This document shows, piece after piece, positions 25,369 to 32,188 of a stretch of 64,000 nt of DNA. The notes under the pieces were generated by a model. It did no database searches. It worked only from the letters and a program-made list of their open reading frames with translations, and was not told the origin of the DNA. A program made the position numbers and the translations under genes. This DNA is from Streptomyces canus (GTDB taxonomy: Bacteria; Actinomycetota; Actinomycetes; Streptomycetales; Streptomycetaceae). Each line of letters begins with the position of its first letter. Position 1 is the stretch's first letter. The stretch is taken from positions 185,687-249,686 of the forward strand of contig NZ_KQ948658.1 of NCBI RefSeq assembly GCF_001514145.1. The letters run 5' to 3'.

Positions 25369-25719
25369 GTTACGGAACTCCCGGAGGCGCACGTGCCCGA
25401 AGACGTCTGTCCGGTGTGCGGGAAGCCGCTCGCCGCGCGAGCCGGGCGTACGGGCCGCGGCTCCGTGTACTGCTCCGCCGCCTGTCGGCAGAAGGCCTAC
25501 CGGGAACGGCGGCAGCCGGAAGGTCTCACCGTGCAGGGTCTCATCGACGACATCGGGCGGCAGGCCGGCCGGCTGGTGCCGCAGCCCGCCGACGCCCTCT
25601 ACTCGACCGTCGCCGAACTGTCCGCTTCCGTCGCACAGTTGAGGCGCGTGGCCCGCACCGCACGCGACACCACCGAGGACTGCGGGGATTCCGTCACACC
25701 CACTCCCGTTACGGAACTC
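25369..25719 (+). repeat. In-frame direct repeat bracketing the zinc-ribbon segment
   Basis: GTTACGGAACTC occurs at 25369-25380 and again at 25708-25719, each preceded by a similar CGTCAC...TCCCG stretch. Both copies are in the same reading frame (VTEL). They bracket the DNA that encodes the N-terminal zinc-ribbon extension of the sigma factor. Confidence 0.65.
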
Positions 25720-26703
25720 GCCGAAACCGACTTCGCCGCCCTCACCGAGCAGTACCGCCGTGAGATCCAGGTGCACTGCTACCGCATGACGGGGTCGTAC
25801 GACGAGGCCGAGGACCTCGTGCAGGAGACCTTCCTGCGGGCCTGGCGGGCCCGGGGCGGGTTCCAGGGGCGGGCGAGCGCGCGGACCTGGCTGTACCGGA
25901 TCGCCACCAACGCCTGTCTGGATCTTCTACGGCGGACCGCGCGCCGCCCACAGCGCTATGAGCCGGTGCCGGGGATGAACCACGGCAACGGTGAACCACC
26001 CGCCCGTGTCACCTGGTTGCAGCCCTATCCCGATGGCGAACTGCCGGTTGCGGAAGGGGAGTTGCCGGAGGCCTCCGCCGTCTCCCGGGAGACCCTGGAG
26101 CTCGTCCTCCTGGCCGCGATCCAGCATCTGCCCGCCCGGCAGCGGGCCGCCTTCATCCTGCGGGACGCGCTCGGACTGACCGCCGTGGAGACCGCCGAGG
26201 CCCTGGAGATGAGCGTGGCCTCGGTCAACAGCGCACTCCAGAGGGCCCGGCCGACCCTGCGCGCACACCTGCCGAGGGAGCGTGCCGACTGGCGGCCCGC
26301 GGCCCCTACCGGAGAGCAGCAGGCCGTGCTGGAGCGGTACATGGCCGCCGTCGAGCGGCTCGACCTCGACGCGATGGCCGCGCTGCTGGCCGAGGACGTC
26401 GTCCTCACCATGCCGCCGAACCCGTTCTGGTTCACCGGCCGGGACGCGCTCGTCGACTTCGTGCGGGTCAGCCTCGACCCCGCTTCACCGGCCTTCCTGG
26501 GCCACTGGCGCAGCCTGCCCACCCGCGCCAACGGGCAGCTCGCGGTGGGCAATTACGTCCGCAGGCCCGGGACCAGCGTCTACCGCGCCCAGGTCCTGGA
26601 CGTCCTGCGCTTCGACACGGCCGGCCCGGGCGACCGGATCGTGGAGATCACCTCCTTCGAGCCGCATCTCTTCCCCGCGTTCGGACTCCCGCTGCGGCTG
26701 TGA
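25393..26703 (+). CDS. Zinc-ribbon/ECF sigma factor/SnoaL fusion
   Basis: 436 residues from a GTG with GGAGG upstream. Residues 1-40 form a zinc-ribbon-like module (CPVCG, then YCSAACRQKAYRERR; Cys 6, 9, 27, 31). A linker of about 65 residues follows, then sigma region 2 (about 115-180: DEAEDLVQETFLRAWR), region 4 (about 230-290: LPARQRAAFILRDALGLTAVETAEALEMS) and a C-terminal SnoaL-like domain (308 to end). The sigma-SnoaL part resembles the SigJ/SigG-type ECF factors, which need no separate anti-sigma and are modulated by the SnoaL domain. The zinc ribbon is an uncommon addition and is bracketed by an in-frame direct repeat. The SDR gene downstream is a candidate target. Confidence 0.85.
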   Translation: MPEDVCPVCGKPLAARAGRTGRGSVYCSAACRQKAYRERRQPEGLTVQGLIDDIGRQAGRLVPQPADALYSTVAELSASVAQLRRVARTARDTTEDCGDSVTPTPVTELAETDFAALTEQYRREIQVHCYRMTGSYDEAEDLVQETFLRAWRARGGFQGRASARTWLYRIATNACLDLLRRTARRPQRYEPVPGMNHGNGEPPARVTWLQPYPDGELPVAEGELPEASAVSRETLELVLLAAIQHLPARQRAAFILRDALGLTAVETAEALEMSVASVNSALQRARPTLRAHLPRERADWRPAAPTGEQQAVLERYMAAVERLDLDAMAALLAEDVVLTMPPNPFWFTGRDALVDFVRVSLDPASPAFLGHWRSLPTRANGQLAVGNYVRRPGTSVYRAQVLDVLRFDTAGPGDRIVEITSFEPHLFPAFGLPLRL

Positions 26704-26780
26704 CCTCCCGACCGATGAGCATCCGCGGAGTCATACGTCTGCATGAACGTCACGTACGCACCACTTCCGAGGAGCTCACC

Positions 26781-27539
26781 ATGCTGCTGACCGACAAGAC
26801 CGCGATCGTGTACGGCGCCGGCGGTTCCATCGGCGGGGCCGTTGCCCGCGCCTTCGCCGAGCAGGGCGCGAGGGTCCACCTCGTCGGCCGGACCCGGCAG
26901 ACGCTGGAGGCCGTGGCCGCCGACATCAAGGACGCCGAGGTCGCCGTCGTGGACGCGCTGGACGAGGCGGCCGTGGAGGCGCACGCCGAGCGGGTGGGGG
27001 ACATCGACATCTCCATCAACCTCGTCACCCGCGGCGATGTGCAGGGCGCGCCGCTGGTCGACATGGCCGCCGAGGACTTCCTGCGGCCGGTCACCAACGG
27101 CCTGCGCGCCAACTTCCTCACCGCCCGCGCCGCGGGACGCCGGATGGCCGCACGCGGATCCGGTGTGATCCTCGCCCTCAACAGCGGTTCCGCGCACGGC
27201 AGTCCGATGATGGGCGGCACCGGCCCGGCGGACGGGGCGATCGACACGCTCGTGCGCAACCTCGCGATCGAGCTGGGGCCGAGCGGGGTGCGGGCGGTGG
27301 GCCTGTGGGTGGCCGGGGTACCGGAGACGTTCACCGTCGAGAAGCTCGCCGCGGTCAACCCGGCCATCGACGAGAGTGCCGTCCAGGGCATCATCGACCA
27401 CCTCGCCGGGATGCGCATGACCCGCCGCAACCCCACCCTCGCCGAGATCGCCGCCACCGCCGTGTTCCTCGCCTCCGACCACGCGGGCGGCATCACCGGC
27501 ACGTTCGTCAACGCCACCGGCGGGATGGTCAGCGTCTGA
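26781..27539 (+). CDS. Short-chain dehydrogenase-like protein with altered active site
   Basis: 252 residues. Rossmann nucleotide-binding motif YGAGGSIGGA (residues 11-20) and the catalytic-Ser region LALNSGSAHG are present. Where SDRs carry YxxxK this protein reads TGPAD (147-151), so both Tyr and Lys are missing. The C-terminal GGITGTFVNATGG matches the usual SDR end. It may bind NAD(P) without classical catalysis, or belong to the divergent SDR group found beside ECF sigma genes. AGGAG before the ATG; 77 bases after the sigma gene, so probably the same unit. Overlaps the M50 gene tail by 11 bases. Confidence 0.82.
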   Translation: MLLTDKTAIVYGAGGSIGGAVARAFAEQGARVHLVGRTRQTLEAVAADIKDAEVAVVDALDEAAVEAHAERVGDIDISINLVTRGDVQGAPLVDMAAEDFLRPVTNGLRANFLTARAAGRRMAARGSGVILALNSGSAHGSPMMGGTGPADGAIDTLVRNLAIELGPSGVRAVGLWVAGVPETFTVEKLAAVNPAIDESAVQGIIDHLAGMRMTRRNPTLAEIAATAVFLASDHAGGITGTFVNATGGMVSV

Positions 27540-28695
27540 GCCTGCGGCCCCGCCACCACGTGCGCAGCCACAGGGCGTGCAGCCCGCCGAGCGCGACGAC
27601 GACGGCGATCCCGTCCAGCCGGTCCCCAGCCGACCGCCCGGTGCCCGACTTGACCGCCGCGCGCGCGAACAGCGTGAGGTCGGCGGGCAGGGTGACGGCC
27701 GCGAAGAACGCGAGACACAGCGCGGTGCCGACGACCAGCACCACGCCGTACACGCGTACGGCCCGCCGTTCGTGCGCGGGCAGTCCGAGGCTGGGGTCCC
27801 GGTCGTCGGTACGGCGGCCCCGGCGTCGCAGCAGGCGCCGGGCCCGGTACCTCGTGTACGCCACCCCGTCCCCGAACAGATCGCGGCAGCGCGTGAGGTC
27901 CTGGAGGACGAAGTACAGGTCCGTGCGCATGAAGACCATGAGCTGGAAGGGGAGCGGTAGCAGGGCGAGCAGGGCCACGGCGGCGAGGACACGGCGGGGA
28001 GTGCCGGTCGTGACGCCCGCGGCGAGTGCGGCCAGGGAGGCGGCGGTCAGGTTGGTCGCGATGCCGGCGAGGTAGGCGGTCAACCGGTGTCGGCGCGGGG
28101 CGAGCTCGATCCCGCTGATGTCCGTCTGCATCACCAGGAACTGCAGTCGGGTCCCGAGCCGCATCCGCCCCGCCGCTCCGGTCGCGCGGGCGGTCAGCAG
28201 ATGGGCGCACTCGTGGAGCAGCAGCAGACCCCAGCCGACGCCCGCGCCGAGGGCGACGACCGCGCTGCCGTGGGCACTCCACAGCAGGGTCCGGTAGTCG
28301 AGCGGCACCGGAGGGCGGGTGAGCAGGGTGACCGCGATCAGCAGGGCGACCGCCACGGGGACGGCGGGACTCAGCAACCAGCGCACATGACGGGGCCGTA
28401 TCCACGCCAACGTCGGTGTCGGTGGCGGCTCCTGGTCGATCACGCGGCCGTCGACCTCCGCCACGAACCCGAGTCCGAGCAGGGCCTCCACGAAGTCCGG
28501 TACGTCGACGTCGTCGCCGGTGCGGGCGCGCAGCCGCTCGCCGACCTCGTCCGGGGTGAGGCCCTGGCCGAGCAGGTCCAGGGCCTGCTTGCCCACCTCG
28601 GGCAGGGCGACGAAACGGCCGGTCGCCCTGCGGCCCACGATCCACTCGTCGCCGTCGGGGCGGGAGTCCAGCGCGTGCAGCCGTACCCGGTTCAC
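27529..28695 (-). CDS. PqqD-like domain plus membrane M50 metallopeptidase
   Basis: 388 residues from a GTG overlapping the ThiF stop (GTGA). Residues 1-85 form a small beta/helical domain (WIVGRRATGRFVALPEVGKQAL ... VPDFVEALLGLGFVAEVDG) of the PqqD/winged-helix kind that binds leader peptides in RiPP systems. Six or so membrane segments follow. HECAH (161-165) is the zinc HExxH inside a helix, and D259 in FMRTDLYFVL is the third ligand position of M50 'peptide zinc metalloproteases'. Predicted to cut a peptide in the membrane, or to process and export the product of this locus. Second gene of the leftward two-gene operon. Confidence 0.85.
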   Translation of the reverse strand: MNRVRLHALDSRPDGDEWIVGRRATGRFVALPEVGKQALDLLGQGLTPDEVGERLRARTGDDVDVPDFVEALLGLGFVAEVDGRVIDQEPPPTPTLAWIRPRHVRWLLSPAVPVAVALLIAVTLLTRPPVPLDYRTLLWSAHGSAVVALGAGVGWGLLLLHECAHLLTARATGAAGRMRLGTRLQFLVMQTDISGIELAPRRHRLTAYLAGIATNLTAASLAALAAGVTTGTPRRVLAAVALLALLPLPFQLMVFMRTDLYFVLQDLTRCRDLFGDGVAYTRYRARRLLRRRGRRTDDRDPSLGLPAHERRAVRVYGVVLVVGTALCLAFFAAVTLPADLTLFARAAVKSGTGRSAGDRLDGIAVVVALGGLHALWLRTWWRGRRLRR

Positions 28696-29996
28696 GCGCG
28701 CTCCCCGCACGCCGGGCAGTCCGGGTGGCGAGGGGTGCGCTGGTGGACGGGGTCGCCGGGGAGCATGAGGTTCACGCCGAAGCGGAAGCCCGGCTCCATC
28801 GCGGGCACCCCGGTCAGCAGGGCGAGGGCGGCATGCGCGAGCAGGGCCCCCGAGAGCCCGGCGGTGACGGCACTCGCCGGGTTCCACGGCATCCGCGGCG
28901 AGGCGACCTCGGGGTCCTGTCCCGGCCCGAGCCGCAGATCCCGCCGGGCGATCTCCCCGTCCCGCAGACACTCCCAGCACGCCCCCTGCCCGGGCACGTA
29001 CACCCCGGCGGTCACGAGAGGCCCCCGGTAACCGGCGTCGACCCAAGGCAGCCCGGCCGCCAGACAGACCCGGTTGGTCCACCGCCGGATCGCGTCCGGG
29101 CGGTCGGCGGCGAGGACGAGGAGGTCGTAGCGGGACGGCGGGAGAGCAGGGGCGGGCATCGACGAGGAGACGGCTCGCCCGGGCCCGTCGGCGGTCCCGG
29201 ACGGCGGGTCGGCGTGTCCGGGCCGTCCGTCGGATGTGCGGTGCTCCGCGTCCCGGCCGGCGGCTCTCACCGGTGGTGGCCCGCCCGGGGGTCGCCCCGC
29301 CTGTCGTGGTCCGGCCACCAGCTCCGCCAGGTCTTCCGGCCGGGCCACCTCCCTCCGCTCCCCGGTCACCGTCACGTCCGAGTTCAGTGCCCGCAGGGTC
29401 GCCACCGCCGCCTCCACCTTCGGCCGGCCGAGGTCGGACTCGCGGTACAGGGGCTGGCGGTTGAGGTTGGAGAGCTCGACCACGTCAGGGTCGACGCAGT
29501 GGACGTGCCCGACTCCGGAGGCGACCAGGGCCTGGGCCGCGTGGCCGCCGGTGCCGCCGACACCGATCAGGAGGACGCGGGCCTTGCGCAGGCGGAGTTG
29601 GGCGTCCCAGGGGCTGGTGCGGGGAGCGAGGTCCATCCAGCGGAGGAGGGGAACACCACGGCTGTAGCGGTCCTCCTCGCGGGGCGGCACCGGCACCGAC
29701 GCCCGGGCGTCGTCCACGAAACCGGCGGCCAGCAGGTCGGCCATCGCCTGGCGGGCGTCCTCGCCGGGCAGATCCGGGTGAGTGCGCAGGACCTCGGCGA
29801 CCACCTCCGACGGCCCTCGCGAGCCGTCCATCGCCTCGACCAGCGTCCACACCCAGCCCTGCGGATCCGCGATCTCCGCGCCGATGCCGTGGATCACGCT
29901 GCCGACGCGGACGTTGCCGTCGACCGTGCGGTAGGCGCGGTGCTCGGGCTTGATCCGGGGCCGCCCGAACGCCTCGACCGTCACCGCCTCCGCCAC
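28692..29996 (-). CDS. ThiF/E1-like adenylating enzyme with N-terminal peptide-binding-type domain
   Basis: 434 residues from a GTG at 29996, with AAGGAGG 9 bases before it; a longer start is possible. Residues 20-97 look like a winged-helix recognition domain (LVEAMDGSRGPSEVVAEVL ... DLLAAGFVDDA). The E1 core has GVGGTG (145-150), the ATP-binding SNLNRQ (176-181), and ADRPD/R at about 297-304. A 60-residue Pro/Gly-rich insertion (229-288) looks disordered. Two CxxC pairs (340-343 and 427-430) form a zinc site as in MoeB/ThiF. The family adenylates a peptide or protein C-terminal carboxylate, as MccB does in microcin C7. Candidate substrates are the two tiny peptides encoded divergently next door. 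Confidence 0.85.
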   Translation of the reverse strand: MAEAVTVEAFGRPRIKPEHRAYRTVDGNVRVGSVIHGIGAEIADPQGWVWTLVEAMDGSRGPSEVVAEVLRTHPDLPGEDARQAMADLLAAGFVDDARASVPVPPREEDRYSRGVPLLRWMDLAPRTSPWDAQLRLRKARVLLIGVGGTGGHAAQALVASGVGHVHCVDPDVVELSNLNRQPLYRESDLGRPKVEAAVATLRALNSDVTVTGERREVARPEDLAELVAGPRQAGRPPGGPPPVRAAGRDAEHRTSDGRPGHADPPSGTADGPGRAVSSSMPAPALPPSRYDLLVLAADRPDAIRRWTNRVCLAAGLPWVDAGYRGPLVTAGVYVPGQGACWECLRDGEIARRDLRLGPGQDPEVASPRMPWNPASAVTAGLSGALLAHAALALLTGVPAMEPGFRFGVNLMLPGDPVHQRTPRHPDCPACGERA

Positions 29997-30118
29997 CCCG
30001 GCCCCCTCCTTCACACGTACACCTTCTTGACACTCTGACCCCACCGGCACAGCCTTGACAAGAGCGGTCAGTGATCGCTTCGGAAAGGTCAAATCCCGTA
30101 CTGCAGCGAGGAGTTGAT
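29997..30118. promoter_or_regulatory. Divergent promoter region of the peptide locus
   Basis: Holds the promoters of the leftward ThiF-M50 operon and the rightward peptide-M14 operon. Two rightward TTGACA hexamers (30027-30032 and 30055-30060) are 28 bases apart; neither has a clear -10 hexamer at the usual spacing, so I name no promoter. No operator palindrome was obvious. Confidence 0.4.
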
Positions 30119-30196
30119 ATGCCGGAAGCGATCGTGGTACGCCCCCTGGAGAAGAAGGAGACCACAGGGGACAGCGGCGGCAACGGCGGCAGCTGA
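30119..30196 (+). CDS. Candidate precursor micropeptide 1 (25 aa)
   Basis: ATG with AGGAG at 30109-30113. Product: MPEAIVVRPLEKKETTGDS, then GGNGGS. It parallels the next gene almost position for position: residues 5-19 differ only by Val/Ile and Glu/Asp, while four codons differ synonymously (CCC/CCG, AAG/AAA, ACA/ACT, AGC/AGT), the mark of two genes held to the same peptide. The variable short tail is Gly/Ser/Asn-rich. Too short for usual gene finders. Lies between the ThiF and M14 genes, so it is a likely substrate of the enzymes encoded here. Confidence 0.7.
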   Translation: MPEAIVVRPLEKKETTGDSGGNGGS

Positions 30197-30207
30197 GAGG
30201 AGTTCAC

Positions 30208-30282
30208 ATGCCTGTCAAGATCGTGATTCGCCCGCTGGACAAGAAAGAGACCACTGGGGACAGTAATTCCCAGGGTGCTTGA
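30208..30282 (+). CDS. Candidate precursor micropeptide 2 (24 aa)
   Basis: ATG with the same GAGGAGTT context before it as the first peptide gene (30198-30205). Product: MPVKIVIRPLDKKETTGDS, then NSQGA. The conserved part is amphipathic and charged (KIVIRPLDKK, ETTGDS); only the tail after GDS varies. Eleven bases after peptide gene 1, and its stop overlaps a possible upstream GTG of the M14 gene. Conserved front and variable tail suggest a leader/core layout, or a conserved peptide whose tail is trimmed by the carboxypeptidase next door. Confidence 0.7.
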   Translation: MPVKIVIRPLDKKETTGDSNSQGA

Positions 30283-30310
30283 TCGGATCACCAGCGTTCG
30301 GAGGACCGGC

Positions 30311-31558
30311 GTGCGGACTTCGCTCTATCCGGCAGTCGACGAACTGGAGCGAAGGGCCCGTGCGCTGGTCCGCGCCGCCCCCGGCCTGTTGCGGCTGGGC
30401 CAGGTCGGGGAGAGCCGGGCGGGACGCCCGCTGTGGCTGCTGTCCGCGGGACACGGCGACCGCCACATTCTCTCCGTCGCCGGCGCCCACGCCAACGAAC
30501 CGGTGGGCGGGGCCTCGGCGTTGCGGCTCGCCGCCCTGCTCGCCCGCCGGCCCGGTCTGCTCGAAACCCTCGGCTGCACCTGGCACTTCCTGCTCTGCCT
30601 CGACCCCGACGGGGCGCGCCTCGCGCACGGCTGGCAGCCGGAGGAGCCGGAGCCGTCACTGACGGAATGTCACCGGTACTTCTACCGGCCCGCGTTCGCC
30701 CGTCAGCCGGAGTCCCTGCCCATGCCTCCCGGCAAGCCGCTCCCGGAGTCGGCCGCCCTGGTCCGGCTCCTCGACGAGCTGCGGCCGGTCGCCCAGTTCA
30801 CCCTGCACGGCATCGAATTCGGCGGCGCCTTCGTGATGATGACCCGGGAGGTACCGGGGGCCGCGGACGCCTTCCGGGACACGGCGGCGCGGCTGCGCGT
30901 CCCCGTCGACCGCCACCCCGTCGACGGCCCCGACTGGCGGCTCGACCCGCCCGGCGTCCTGGTGCTGCCCGACGGCCACGGCGAGGGCGAGCGCGATCCG
31001 AGCGGGTTCGTCGCCGAGAGCACCTGGTTCCATCCCCGCCGCCACGGCACCCTGACCACCCTGATCGAGACCCCCGCCTGGGCCGTTCCCTCGGTGAGCG
31101 ACGCCCGGCCCGTCACCGACCCGGACCGCGAGAGGGCGCGGCTGGGCGAGGTGCTGCTGGGCCGGAGCCGGGAGCTCGCGGCCGTGCTCGGGACACGGCT
31201 CGACGCGGCCGTACCGGAGGATCTCGCGCCGCTGCGGGACGCGGCGCGGGAACTCCTCGACGTGGCGCCGTCGATCGTGGAGAGCTGGGCCGCGGAGGAA
31301 CCCGGGCGGTTCCGCGGCCACTTCGCGACCCGGGGCATCTCGGCCCGCCGCATCCCGCTCAGAGTGGCGGCGATGGCGAGCCGCGCCCTCGCCCGCACCG
31401 ACCCCCGGGCCGCCGAGATCCTCGACGACCTGGTGCGCGAGTGGAGCCGGGAACTGGAGAAGACGTACGACCTGCGGTGGGTGCCGGTGGCCGTGCAGAC
31501 CGGGCTGCATGTGAGGACGATGCTCACCACGGCGCGGCTGGTGTGCGGGGAGAGCTGA
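30311..31558 (+). CDS. M14-family zinc carboxypeptidase
   Basis: 415 residues from a GTG with GGAGG at 30300-30304; a longer GTG start at 30275 would overlap the peptide 2 stop. Zinc ligands HANE (His60, Glu63) and His166 (FTLHG), and the catalytic Glu253 in LIETPAW, are all present. No signal peptide, so it acts in the cytoplasm. The fold is the succinylglutamate/zinc carboxypeptidase type. Its place right after the two peptide genes suggests it removes C-terminal residues from them, for example to expose the carboxylate that the ThiF protein activates (inference). Confidence 0.87.
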   Translation: MRTSLYPAVDELERRARALVRAAPGLLRLGQVGESRAGRPLWLLSAGHGDRHILSVAGAHANEPVGGASALRLAALLARRPGLLETLGCTWHFLLCLDPDGARLAHGWQPEEPEPSLTECHRYFYRPAFARQPESLPMPPGKPLPESAALVRLLDELRPVAQFTLHGIEFGGAFVMMTREVPGAADAFRDTAARLRVPVDRHPVDGPDWRLDPPGVLVLPDGHGEGERDPSGFVAESTWFHPRRHGTLTTLIETPAWAVPSVSDARPVTDPDRERARLGEVLLGRSRELAAVLGTRLDAAVPEDLAPLRDAARELLDVAPSIVESWAAEEPGRFRGHFATRGISARRIPLRVAAMASRALARTDPRAAEILDDLVREWSRELEKTYDLRWVPVAVQTGLHVRTMLTTARLVCGES

Positions 31559-32148
31559 GCGCGGCCGGGTTGCGTTTGTGCCGGTGCTGAGGACGGTCGG
31601 GGTGCGCGTGTGCGGTGCTCGCCACGGCCCGCCAGGTGGGTGGGTGGGGAAAGCTGAGCACGGTCGGGGTGTGTGTCGAGGCTGAGCACGGCCGGTTGCG
31701 CGTGTGCCGATGCTGAGGGCGGCCGGGGTTCGTGTGTGCCGATGCTCACCACGGCCCGGCAGGTGGGTGGGTGGGGAAAGCTGAGCACGGTCGGGGTGTG
31801 TGTCGAGGCTGAGCACGGCCGGTTGCGCGTGTGCCGATGCTGGGGACGGTCGGGGTTCGCGTGTGCTGGTGCTCACCACGGCCCGGCAGGTGGGTGGGTG
31901 GGGAAAGCTGAGCACGGTCGGGGTGTGTGTCGAGGCTGAGCACGGCCGGTTGCGCGTGTGCCGATGCTGGGGACGGTCGGGGTGCGCGTGTGCGGTGCTC
32001 GCCACGGCCCGCCAGGTGGGTGGGGAAAGCTGAGCACGGCCAGGGTGCGTGTGCGCCGATGCTGAGCACGGCCGGTTGCGCGTGTGCCGATGCTGAGGGC
32101 GGCCTGGTTGCGCGTGCGCCGATGCTGGGCACCGCCCGGCCGGTGTGT
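31559..32148. repeat. Minisatellite: ~127-bp tandem repeat
   Basis: A 590-base gene-free stretch. A unit beginning AGGTGGGTGGGTGGGGAAAG recurs at 31634, 31761 and 31888 (exactly 127 bases apart) and, shortened by 4 bases, at 32014. Each unit is built from smaller ~30-base pieces starting GCTGAGCACGG or GCTCACCACGG. The period is not a multiple of 3 and no conserved frame runs through it, so it is non-coding. It lies between the convergent M14 and pepN genes. Confidence 0.9.
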
Positions 32149-32184
32149 GCGGGAGGCGGATGACCGGGGTCATCCGCCTCCCGC
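32149..32184. terminator. Strong bidirectional terminator
   Basis: GCGGGAGGCGGATGAC (32149-32164) pairs perfectly over 16 bases with GTCATCCGCCTCCCGC (32169-32184), loop CGGG. Ends pepN (leftward) and probably the M14 operon read through the repeat. Confidence 0.9.
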
Positions 32185-32188
32185 CGTG

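Noticed and set aside
30055..30083. Classical -35/-10 promoter for the peptide genes
   Set aside because: TTGACA is present but no acceptable -10 hexamer at 16-19 bases; left as a region only.
27529..31558. Lanthipeptide, lasso or YcaO/thiazole cluster
   Set aside because: No LanB/C/M, asparagine-synthetase-like cyclase or YcaO gene in or near the locus.
31559..32148. CRISPR array
   Set aside because: Units are tandem without unique spacers, repeat period is 127 bases and no cas genes are near.
31673..32163. Short open frames repeating through the minisatellite
   Set aside because: The 127-base period shifts frame each unit, ribosome sites are absent, and the frames just echo the repeat.
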